Assembly: GCA_021784975.1 (NCBI GenBank)
Contig: JAJYGU010000168.1
Coordinates: 1 to 18,794, forward strand
Direction: 5' to 3'
Source of the DNA: Planctomycetota bacterium
GTDB taxonomy: Bacteria > Planctomycetota > Planctomycetia > Pirellulales > Thermoguttaceae
DNA: 18,794 nt
Positions 1 through 6,145 of the stretch are shown piece after piece; position 1 is the first letter of the stretch, and each line of letters begins with the position of its first letter. The translations under genes and the position numbers were made by a program. The notes below the pieces were generated by a model that had not been told where the DNA came from, searched no databases, and worked only from the letters and a program-made list of their open reading frames with translations.

Positions 1-179
1 CCGTAGTCGGAAGGCCGGGTGGCATGCCGTCACGCGGCGCTGGCCGCGGGTCGGCATGGAGACTCCGCACAGCAACGTCATGCTCGCGCGACGCCACCCA
101 GAGAGTGCCCGGTTGTGAGACCATTCGACCCGTCAACAGGTATTGAGCGTCAAGAAAGAATAGGCCGGTCCCCAGCCAC

Positions 180-839
180 GTGAGTATCATGAATCGTTTG
201 GCGGCAGACTTTCTGAGGCGATTTACCATGGACGCGGGCGGCCTGCGACCTCAGGAGCGTTTCCTGCTATGGATCGACGCCGTGGGCGGTTACTGGGTTT
301 GCCTGGGCGAGGAGGTGGTGCTGGGGCAACCGGAGGGCGGCCCGGCGGTCGATGTGCCGATCCTCGGCGACCTCGCCACCCGACACGCCCGCATCCGCCG
401 CGACGGCGAGGGCTACATGATCGAGGCCCTGCACGAAGTGCGGATCGACGACCGGCCGGTGCAGAATGCCGGCTGGCTCCGCGACGGCAGCCGGCTTCAA
501 CTGGGCCGGTCGGTGCGGCTGGTGTTCCGCCAGCCGCATGCCTTAAGCGGCACGGCCCGGCTGGACTTCGCCAGCCACCACCGCACGCAGCCCTCGGCCG
601 ACGCCGTGCTGCTGATGGCCGACACTTGCGTGCTGGGTCCGAAGCCCAACAGCCACGTGATCTGCCGGCACTGGACGCAGGAGGTGATCCTCTACCGGCT
701 CGGACGCGAGTTGTATTGCAAGACACCGGGGCCGTTTACAGTCGATGACGCCGCCTGTCGCGACTGTGGGCCGATTACCGACCACTCACGCGTGCAAGGC
801 GAGGGGTTTGCCGTCACGCTCGACGATTTACGGCCCTAG
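180..839 (+). CDS. FHA-domain protein (phosphothreonine-binding adaptor)
   Basis: The 219-residue protein has an FHA-like beta-sandwich at about residues 28-118. LATRHARI (65-72) matches the S/T-R-H-A phosphopeptide-binding strand, and the DRPV...DGSRLQLG segment (91-109) matches the later strands. The usual GR at the first loop is replaced by GQ (49-50), so the fit is not perfect. The second half (about 130-219) contains VLGPKPNSHV and may be a degenerate second FHA-like unit. FHA domains bind phosphothreonine, and the next gene is a Ser/Thr kinase 32 bases downstream on the same strand, so this is probably the kinase's reader or substrate. No signal peptide or membrane segment is visible, so a cytoplasmic location is likely. 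The start is GTG at 180; an in-frame ATG at 189 is an alternative. Confidence 0.8.
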   Translation: MSIMNRLAADFLRRFTMDAGGLRPQERFLLWIDAVGGYWVCLGEEVVLGQPEGGPAVDVPILGDLATRHARIRRDGEGYMIEALHEVRIDDRPVQNAGWLRDGSRLQLGRSVRLVFRQPHALSGTARLDFASHHRTQPSADAVLLMADTCVLGPKPNSHVICRHWTQEVILYRLGRELYCKTPGPFTVDDAACRDCGPITDHSRVQGEGFAVTLDDLRP

Positions 840-871
840 CGCCGGCAGCTATTATTAGGGGAGGTGGGCCC

Positions 872-3055
872 ATGCAACCGCAGGTGGTCGCCGTGAACGC
901 AAACGGCCATGACATGTCGAAACCTCGGCCGGGCGAACCGCCAGCCGAGCCGGCCGCGGCTCCGCCGGCCCGCCGGTTCTTTTATGCCAGCGGCGCCAAA
1001 CCGCTGACCGGCTACACGATCAAACGCGGGGTGGGTCAGGGGGGCTTCGGCGACGTCTATTACGCCGTCAGTGATGCCGGCAAGGAAGTCGCCCTGAAGC
1101 TGATCCGCCGCAATCTGGACGTCGAGCTCCGCGGCATCCGCCAGTGCCTCAATCTGAAGCACCCGAACCTGCTGAGCCTGTTCGACATCCGCCAGGACGA
1201 CCAGGGCGACACCTGGGTGGTGATGGAATACGTGGCCGGCGATTGTCTGGAGACCCTGCTGGAAGCGAAGCCGCACGGCCTGCCGCCCTCGGCGGCCCTG
1301 GCCTGGATCCACGGCATCGGCCGGGCGGTGGCCTACCTGCACGACCACGGCATCGTGCACCGCGACCTTAAGCCCGGCAACGTCTTCTGCGACGAAGGTG
1401 TGGTGAAGGTCGGCGACTACGGGCTCTCGAAGTTCATCTCGTGCAGCCGCCGCAGCGGACACACCGAAAGCGTCGGCACCGTTCACTACATGGCCCCCGA
1501 GGTGGCCAACGGCCGCTACGGCAAGGAGATCGACGTCTACGCGATGGGGGTGATGCTCTACGAGACGCTTACCGGCCGCGTCCCTTTTGAGGGCGAGAGT
1601 GTGGGCGAGGTGCTCATGAAGCACCTCACCGCCCGGCCCGACGTCTCGATGCTCTCCGAGCCCTACCGCAGCGTGGTCGCCCGAGCCTTGGAAAAGGATC
1701 CTGCCTTGCGCTATCGCACCGCCGGCGAGTTGCTGGCGGCCTTGCCGCCGCCGGGCAAAACGCCGGCTTATGAGCCGCGGCCCGATGCACCCGCCGCCGG
1801 CGGGGAGACCGCCCCGGCGACGGGCGCCGCGCAACCGCAGGTGGCCGACGGCATCCCGTCGGTCTCCGACGTGGTGACGATGGACTACCCGCACGAGCAT
1901 GTGGCCGGCGGCGCTAGTAGAAGCCCTCTCCCTCCGCGAGATCGCGTTAACGAGTCCCCTCCGCCTCCGGGAGATGGCGTCCACGGGTCCCCTCTCCCTT
2001 CGGGAGATGGGCAAAGGGTGAGGGCCGACGAAGAGCCGATCATGCGGGCGATCCGCGACGGGGTGAGCGCCGCCCGCCGCGGCACGGCGCAGCTTCGCCG
2101 CTCCTGGGATGAGGCCAAACTGAATACCCCGATGAAGATCTTCGTGATCCTGGTGGCGGCCTTTGTGATCGTGAATCTCGCTCCGTTTGTGGTGGCGATC
2201 GTAGCCATTGCCGGCGGGCTGGCGATCCCGTTGTTGATCCTCTATGGTATCTATCGGTTGATTTGGTGGCTGGTGGTGGGCAAACGCGGGTCGGCGGGCA
2301 GTGTCGGCCGGGCAGCCGCCGCGGCCGCCGCATCGGTGGCGGCCCGCCGTGCCGCTTCGCGGCACGCCAGACATCGGGGGTACGAAACGCCCGCCGCGGC
2401 CATGGTCGTTAAACCTGCGCGGCAGCGAATCACCGAGCTCATCGGCTCGCTCTTGGGAAGCGCACTGGTCGCGGCGGTGACATGCGTAGTGATGATGTTG
2501 ATCTATAGCCACGGCCGCACCGCTTTGCGGCCAGAGCGGGTCGCTTGGTTGCTGTTGACCAGCACGGCCGGCGCGTGGGCGATTCTCATCCCGGCGAAGC
2601 TTTGGGAAGGCACCCGCGGCGAGCCGTCCGTCCGCCGCTTTGTGATGATGGTAGCCGGCCTGGCGGTGGGCATGTTGGCGTGCGTTGCCGCCGACGCCCT
2701 GCTGGTCGATCTGCCGGCGTCGTCGGGGCTGCCCTTTGTGCCCCACCTCTTCCATTTCAATCGCGATCCGGCCTTGTATGCCGCCGACGGCCGGCCGTTG
2801 ATGCTGGCCTACGCGGCCGCCTTCGCAACGCTGTTCCTGTTGTTGCGCTGGTGGCGGCAGACCGATCCACTCCGCCGCAAGCAGTTGAGCCTGGGCTCGC
2901 TGATCGTGTGCGCGATCTTGGCGAGCCTGGTGGCCGACCTGTGGCAATTCCCCCAACCGTGGCTGCCAATGGCCGCGGCGGCCATCTCGATCTCAGTGCA
3001 ACTGGCCAGCCCGTGGGCTTATTCGGGCCGACGGGGCCGGCAGGAGGGGCGGTGA
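872..3055 (+). CDS. Membrane-bound Ser/Thr protein kinase (Hanks type)
   Basis: The protein has 727 residues. Its N-terminal cytoplasmic kinase domain (about 48-292) has a GVGQGGFG loop (53-60), the VALK lysine (K76), HRDLKPGN (163-170, catalytic D165) and APE (208-210). The magnesium-binding motif reads DYG (182-184) instead of DFG. A Pro/Ala-rich linker contains a threefold 11-residue repeat (351-383). From about residue 421 the protein is strongly hydrophobic, with roughly seven or eight membrane segments (421-470, then about 516-536, 547-565, 580-602, 633-651, 665-681 and possibly one more), so it is an integral membrane kinase with no extracellular PASTA-type sensor. A strong ribosome site, AGGGGAGG at 857-864, lies seven bases before the ATG. 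It sits between the FHA gene and an overlapping TPR gene, suggesting a three-gene signalling operon. Kinase identity is secure; the signal and substrates are unknown. Confidence 0.93.
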   Translation: MQPQVVAVNANGHDMSKPRPGEPPAEPAAAPPARRFFYASGAKPLTGYTIKRGVGQGGFGDVYYAVSDAGKEVALKLIRRNLDVELRGIRQCLNLKHPNLLSLFDIRQDDQGDTWVVMEYVAGDCLETLLEAKPHGLPPSAALAWIHGIGRAVAYLHDHGIVHRDLKPGNVFCDEGVVKVGDYGLSKFISCSRRSGHTESVGTVHYMAPEVANGRYGKEIDVYAMGVMLYETLTGRVPFEGESVGEVLMKHLTARPDVSMLSEPYRSVVARALEKDPALRYRTAGELLAALPPPGKTPAYEPRPDAPAAGGETAPATGAAQPQVADGIPSVSDVVTMDYPHEHVAGGASRSPLPPRDRVNESPPPPGDGVHGSPLPSGDGQRVRADEEPIMRAIRDGVSAARRGTAQLRRSWDEAKLNTPMKIFVILVAAFVIVNLAPFVVAIVAIAGGLAIPLLILYGIYRLIWWLVVGKRGSAGSVGRAAAAAAASVAARRAASRHARHRGYETPAAAMVVKPARQRITELIGSLLGSALVAAVTCVVMMLIYSHGRTALRPERVAWLLLTSTAGAWAILIPAKLWEGTRGEPSVRRFVMMVAGLAVGMLACVAADALLVDLPASSGLPFVPHLFHFNRDPALYAADGRPLMLAYAAAFATLFLLLRWWRQTDPLRRKQLSLGSLIVCAILASLVADLWQFPQPWLPMAAAAISISVQLASPWAYSGRRGRQEGR
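1923..2021 (+). repeat. Three tandem 33-bp palindromic units inside the kinase gene
   Basis: Three imperfect 33-bp units lie head to tail at 1923-1955, 1956-1988 and 1989-2021. The third carries the hairpin TCTCCC-TTC-GGGAGA, and the other two hold degenerate versions. Because 33 is a multiple of three, the reading frame is kept. The insert encodes three 11-residue repeats (SPLPPRDRVNE, SPPPPGDGVHG, SPLPSGDGQRV; residues 351-383) in the linker between the kinase domain and the membrane segments. The complementary strand resembles the CTCTCCC/GGGAGAG hairpin repeats common between genes in many bacteria, so this is probably a dispersed palindromic element that landed in a coding sequence. Confidence 0.8.
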
Positions 3056-4164
3056 TGTCTATCGGTGCTATTTGTGGGTTGCTGGTACTGTTAAGTATCC
3101 TGGGCGTCCTGTTTCGTAAGACACGGATCGCTGCCATTGTCGCGTTCTTGGTACTTCTAGACGTCGCGATGTTCACTGCATGGCACGGCTCAGAGAACGC
3201 GGGACGCCCGTCGGGGCAGCGGTCCAGAATACTTATGCGCTGCCAGGAAGAGGTGGCGAGGCACCCCGATAGCCCTGAGGCACAGCGCAACCTGGGCCAG
3301 GCATTGGCAGAAATCGGGCGATTCGACGAGGCCATCGTGCTGTACCAAAAGGCTCTGGTACTGAACCCGGAAGATGCCGAGGCCCACTGCGGGCTTGCCA
3401 ACGTTCTACTCTGCGTCAGCGGGGCCGACGAGGCCGCCGCGGAATACAGCAAGGCGTTGGAACTCAACCCGGATGATGCACAAGCGCGAGCGAGCCTCGA
3501 CGTCCTTGTGCAGGCGCGTGGTGTGAAGTGGATGGAAAGGTGTGCAGGAAGGAAGGTCACTAAGAGCACGCCAAAGAGACCAGCACCGATGGCGACGACG
3601 GGGAATATTGCCGTTGCGTCCCTGACCGCGAAGATTGCCGCCTCGGCGGCGACGGAAAAAAAGAAGGCGGCCGCGGCTGAAAGTACGAGGGCTACAGGTG
3701 AGGGCGGAAGCGAAAACACCCGCCCGGCCTGGGTGGATTCCGAGTCCCGATTAGTCGACGATGTCTACCAGATGCGCGTCCCGGTTGGTCCGTATACGAC
3801 GCTGCAGGAGTGCGAAGCCAACCTGCCTGAGGCAATCCGCCAGGCAGTCAAGGAGTATGCAGATCGCGACTTCCCGGAAGTAACGGGCACGTCATGGCTG
3901 CCGGACGCCGATTTCTGCCGCGAGCTCATCAAGGACCGCTGGGAAGAAGTCAAGCAATTCTCCGTCGGCCCGATGACCCAGCTTTACGTGTTGCTGCAAT
4001 TCGACCGGAAGGCCAGGGAGCAGATCGCCGACGCCTGCCAGCAGGGAGTGGTCCAGCGGCGGGTATGGTTTGCCGGCGAGGGAATGGCCGCCGTGATGGG
4101 CGTGCTGGCGCTGCTCTACGGTTCTCTCAAACTCGCCGCCGCTCGGGCGGCGAGAAAGGCGTAG
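3055..4164 (+). CDS. Membrane-anchored TPR-repeat protein
   Basis: The protein has 369 residues. Two hydrophobic segments (about 5-20 and 24-42) are followed by two tetratricopeptide repeats (about 75-108 and 109-142; note NLGQALAEIGRFDEAIVLYQKALVLNP and a second NP-terminated unit). Next come a Lys/Ala-rich linker (about 165-220), a conserved-looking domain (223-330, PAWVDSESRLVDDVYQMRV, then VGPYTTLQECE) and a C-terminal membrane segment (343-363). TPRs mediate protein contacts. The ATG at 3055 overlaps the kinase TGA by one base, which implies translational coupling. The frame stays open upstream to 2545, but that stretch lies over the kinase and reads as GC-rich shadow, so the overlapping ATG was chosen. 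It is probably a membrane-side partner of the kinase; the function of the C-terminal domain is not recognised. Confidence 0.85.
   Translation: MSIGAICGLLVLLSILGVLFRKTRIAAIVAFLVLLDVAMFTAWHGSENAGRPSGQRSRILMRCQEEVARHPDSPEAQRNLGQALAEIGRFDEAIVLYQKALVLNPEDAEAHCGLANVLLCVSGADEAAAEYSKALELNPDDAQARASLDVLVQARGVKWMERCAGRKVTKSTPKRPAPMATTGNIAVASLTAKIAASAATEKKKAAAAESTRATGEGGSENTRPAWVDSESRLVDDVYQMRVPVGPYTTLQECEANLPEAIRQAVKEYADRDFPEVTGTSWLPDADFCRELIKDRWEEVKQFSVGPMTQLYVLLQFDRKAREQIADACQQGVVQRRVWFAGEGMAAVMGVLALLYGSLKLAAARAARKA
4132..4154 (+). terminator. Hairpin at the 3' end of the TPR gene (possible terminator)
   Basis: A perfect 9-bp GC stem, CTCGCCGCC (4132-4140) and GGCGGCGAG (4146-4154), has a 5-base loop and lies 10 bases before the end of the coding sequence. 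No T-run follows, so it is not a canonical intrinsic terminator. It could still stabilise the transcript end or belong to the adjoining repeat island. Confidence 0.25.
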
Positions 4165-4190
4165 CCCATTCCGGCGACGAATGCCGCGCC

Positions 4191-4268
4191 GGTCCGCCGC
4201 GTAGCGGCCGCGTGATGGTCCGCCGCGTAGCGGCCGCGTGATGGTCCGCCGCGTAGCGGCCGCGTGAT
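4191..4268 (+). repeat. Three identical 26-bp tandem units (left cassette)
   Basis: Units at 4191-4216, 4217-4242 and 4243-4268 are identical. Each starts GGTCCGCCGC and ends GCGTGAT, and contains the palindrome GCCGCGTAGCGGC. No spacers separate them. Identity among the three suggests recent tandem duplication. Confidence 0.9.
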
Positions 4269-4464
4269 GGTAGCCGTGGGTTTCAACCCACGGTTCGAAT
4301 GCCGCACCCGACGGTTTGCGTCGCGTAGCGACGCCTGAACGGTCGTTGCCCCCGGGGGGGCGTCGTAGCGTCGCTACGCGACGCTGGGCAATATGGGGCG
4401 GTCCGAAATCCGTGGGTTGAAACCCACGGCTACCCTCACCGCGTCGCTCCGCGACGCATCGCAA
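4191..4464. repeat. Left copy of the ~273-bp direct repeat cassette, five nested hairpins
   Basis: After three 26-bp tandem units come H1, CCGTGGGTTTCAACCCACGG (4274-4293, 9-bp stem); P1, GCGTCGCGTAGCGACGC (4318-4334); P2, the reverse complement of P1 (4368-4384); H2, CCGTGGGTTGAAACCCACGG (4410-4429), followed by CTACC, which mirrors the GGTAG before H1; and P3, GCGTCGCTCCGCGACGC (4441-4457). The order is H+, P+, P-, H-, P-, an inverted arrangement like the mosaic REP clusters of other bacteria. Confidence 0.85.
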
Positions 4465-4468
4465 CGTT

Positions 4469-4489
4469 GTTGCTTGGGATCACAGCAAC
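4469..4489 (-). other. Hairpin just past the transposase stop
   Basis: GTTGCT (4469-4474) pairs with AGCAAC (4484-4489) across a 9-base loop. It begins two bases beyond the minus-strand stop codon at 4492-4494. It could be a weak transcript end or a subterminal hairpin of the kind Y1 transposases recognise. The stem is only 6 bp. Confidence 0.35.
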
Positions 4490-4491
4490 TA

Positions 4492-4944
4492 TCATCCCCA
4501 TAGGTAGTCTTCGTCGAACTCGATCCCATGTCGCTTCAGCAGTTCGCGATATTCCTCTTGGAAACTTTTCGTGCGGTGGTGCTCGCGCTGCCGCTGAATG
4601 TATTCGATCAGCGACGGGATGCTCGACTTGCTTACGGTGAACGCGCCGTAGCCGTCTTGCCATCCGAAGCCCTTCATTTGCGGGAAGGTCTGGTGAATCC
4701 ACGCCGACGAGCCGCCCTTGACCAATTGTATGATCTTGGCCGGCGCCAGCACCGCCGGGGCACCGAGTAAGAGGTGAACGTGATCTTCGATTCCGCCGAT
4801 CTGCAGAGGCTTCATCTTATTCTGCTTGGCGATGCCGCCCAGCTAGGACCAAATCCGCGTCTCAAACTCAGGCTTGATCCAACGCTCTCGGTTCTTGGTG
4901 CTGAAGACGATGTGGTAATGCAGCGATGAGTAGGAGTTTGCCAT
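4492..4944 (-). pseudogene. IS200/IS605-like Y1 (HUH) transposase with an in-frame stop
   Basis: From ATG at 4944-4942 the minus strand reads MANSYSSLHYHIVFSTKNRE and continues in one frame to 4492, 150 codons in all, the usual length of small Y1 transposases. TAG at 4845-4843 (codon 34) interrupts it; the frame then continues without shift as LGGIAKQNKMKPLQIGGIED. The HUH motif is DHVHLLL (His55, His57) and the nucleophile is probably Tyr115 in SLIEYIQRQREHH. These enzymes cut single-stranded DNA at hairpins, and some families (RAYTs) mobilise REP repeats, which fits the flanking cassettes. A shorter 107-residue product could start at the ATG at 4815-4813; it would keep HUH and Tyr but lose the first strand. 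Either a recent nonsense mutation or a sequencing error explains the TAG. Confidence 0.88.
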
Positions 4945-4949
4945 GGTTT

Positions 4950-5027
4950 AGTCCGTCGCACAGCGGCGGTGTGAGGCTAGGCCGCGCAGCGGCAGCGTCA
5001 TGGTCCGCCGCGTAGCGGCGGCGCGAT
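4950..5027 (+). repeat. Three diverged 26-bp tandem units (right cassette)
   Basis: Units at 4950-4975, 4976-5001 and 5002-5027 keep the 26-bp period of the left array. Only the third is close to the left consensus; the first two carry several substitutions. The third contains CCGCCGC-GTA-GCGGCGG, a perfect 7-bp stem. The array starts five bases upstream of the transposase ATG. Confidence 0.85.
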
Positions 5028-5221
5028 GGTAGCCGTGGGTTCCAACCCACGGACGGGATGCCACACCCAATGGTCTGCGTCGCGTAGCGACGCTTGAACC
5101 ACCGTCGCCCTGGCCATCATCGTAGCGTCGCTACGCGACGCGCGGCAATATGGGGCGGCTTGCAAACCGTGGGTTAAAACCCACGGCTACCGTCATTACG
5201 TCGCTACGCGACGCATCGCAA
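4950..5221. repeat. Right copy of the ~273-bp direct repeat cassette
   Basis: It has the same order as the left copy: tandem units, H1 (5033-5052, loop CC), P1 (5077-5093), P2 (5125-5141), H2 (5167-5186, centre AA, followed by CTACC) and P3 (5198-5214). Stems are conserved while loops and linkers differ, for example TC/CC/AA centres in the H hairpins and weakly similar sequence between P1 and P2. That pattern suggests selection or recurrent copying of the hairpins rather than the linkers. Confidence 0.85.
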
Positions 5222-5235
5222 TCTCGCACCAACGC

Positions 5236-5264
5236 TTGCGGCCGATGGCGTTCTCGGCGATACT
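5236..5264 (+). promoter_or_regulatory. Possible sigma-70-type promoter for kdsA
   Basis: TTGCGG (5236-5241) and GATACT (5259-5264) are separated by 17 bases. Transcription would begin near 5271, at the start of the heptamer run. The match is moderate (four of six at each box). Confidence 0.3.
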
Positions 5265-5270
5265 GCATTC

Positions 5271-5305
5271 TTGAATCCCTGATCCCTGCCCTCTGACCTC
5301 TGACC
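5271..5305 (+). repeat. Five heptamers filling the kdsA leader
   Basis: TTGAATC, CCTGATC, CCTGCCC, TCTGACC and TCTGACC follow one another without gaps and end six bases before the kdsA ATG. The run is pyrimidine-rich and occupies the place where a Shine-Dalgarno sequence would be; none is visible. The GGAGG-like string is on the opposite strand. Confidence 0.7.
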
Positions 5306-5311
5306 TCCGGC

Positions 5312-6145
5312 ATGCCCCAAAATCCCGCCACCATCGGCCCGTACCGCTGCGGTCGCGGTCAGCCGTTGCTGTTGATCGCCGGACCGTGCGTGCTCGAGAA
5401 CGAGACGCTGGCGGTCTCCATTGCCGAGCGATTGAAACAAATGATGGCGGGCGTGCCGGTGCAACTGGTCTTCAAGGCGTCGTTCGACAAGGCCAATCGC
5501 ACCAGTATTGATTCCTTTCGCGGCCCCGGGCTGGCGGACGGGATGGTGATGCTGCGGCGGGTCAAGGAAGCCACCGGTCTGCCGGTGACGACGGATATTC
5601 ACGAACCGTCGCAGGCGGCGGCCGCGGCTGAAGTGTGTGAGCTGCTGCAAATCCCCGCCTTCCTCGCTCGGCAGACCGACTTGCTGCTGGCGGCGGCGAC
5701 CACCGGCCGAGCGGTGCATGTCAAGAAGGGGCAGTTCCTAGCGCCCGCCGACATGAGGCACGTGGTGGACAAGCTGGCGATGGGCGGCTGCCAAAACGTG
5801 CTGTTGGGCGAGCGGGGCACTTTTTTTGGCTACGGGCGGTTGGTCAACGACATGCGGGCAATCCCGCAGATGCAGTCGTTGGGGACCCCGGTGATCTTCG
5901 ATGCCACCCACAGCGTACAAGAACCTGGTGGCTTAGGCGGGGCCAGCGGCGGCAATCGGGCCATGGTCGAACCGCTTGCCCGAGCGGCGGTGGCCGTAGG
6001 CGTCGATGGATTGTTTTTTGAAACCCACCCCAACCCCGAGGCAGCCCCAAGCGACGGCCCGACCATGGTTCCACTGGAGCACTTTGCCGGCCTGTTGCGG
6101 CGGTTGCTGGCAATTCGCCGGGCGGTGGAGGAAAATGGCGATTGA
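5312..6145 (+). CDS. kdsA: 3-deoxy-8-phosphooctulonate synthase (Kdo-8-phosphate synthase)
   Basis: This 277-residue cytoplasmic TIM-barrel enzyme condenses phosphoenolpyruvate with arabinose 5-phosphate to Kdo-8-phosphate, a precursor of the LPS inner core. Family motifs run in order: AGPCVLEN (23-30), FKASFDKANRTS (54-65), TDIHEPSQ (94-101), ARQTDLL (119-125), KKGQFLAP (138-145), LLGERGTFFGYGRLVNDMR (164-182), DATHSVQEPGG (197-207) and FFETHPNPEAAPSDGP (235-250). Cys26, His200, Glu237 and Asp248 match, in identity and spacing, the metal ligands of the metal-dependent class typified by Aquifex; the metal-independent E. coli enzyme has Asn in place of this Cys. The length agrees with the family (E. 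coli 284). The ATG at 5312 gives a normal N-terminus but has no Shine-Dalgarno sequence. The next gene overlaps its 3' end by 11 bases. Confidence 0.97.
   Translation: MPQNPATIGPYRCGRGQPLLLIAGPCVLENETLAVSIAERLKQMMAGVPVQLVFKASFDKANRTSIDSFRGPGLADGMVMLRRVKEATGLPVTTDIHEPSQAAAAAEVCELLQIPAFLARQTDLLLAAATTGRAVHVKKGQFLAPADMRHVVDKLAMGGCQNVLLGERGTFFGYGRLVNDMRAIPQMQSLGTPVIFDATHSVQEPGGLGGASGGNRAMVEPLARAAVAVGVDGLFFETHPNPEAAPSDGPTMVPLEHFAGLLRRLLAIRRAVEENGD

Larger units (their letters stand above)
4191..5221. mobile_element. Composite repeat island: Y1 transposase between two direct repeat cassettes
   Basis: The left cassette (4191-4464) and right cassette (4950-5221) have the same orientation and the same internal order, and they enclose a minus-strand IS200/IS605-like transposase gene. 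The offset between matching elements is 759 bases in the first part and 757 in the second, so the copies differ by a net two bases. The layout resembles REP-associated tyrosine transposase (RAYT) loci, in which a Y1 transposase sits between the palindromic repeats it is thought to spread. The exact ends of the transposable unit cannot be fixed from one copy. Confidence 0.65.

Noticed and set aside
2..118. Open frame that could be the 3' end of an upstream gene
   Set aside because: It has 38 codons of Arg-rich sequence with no recognisable motif, and other frames look equally plausible. Nothing in 1-179 can be supported as a feature.
836..2956. 706-codon open frame on the minus strand opposite the kinase
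   Set aside because: It mirrors a certain kinase gene, is rich in His/Gln/Arg low complexity and has no domain. It is a GC-driven shadow.
2545..3054. Upstream extension of the TPR gene
   Set aside because: It overlaps kinase membrane-segment codons and reads as low-complexity shadow; the coupled ATG at 3055 explains the gene better.
4191..4268. Possible mini CRISPR array
   Set aside because: The 26-bp units abut with no spacers, and no cas gene is present. It is a tandem repeat.
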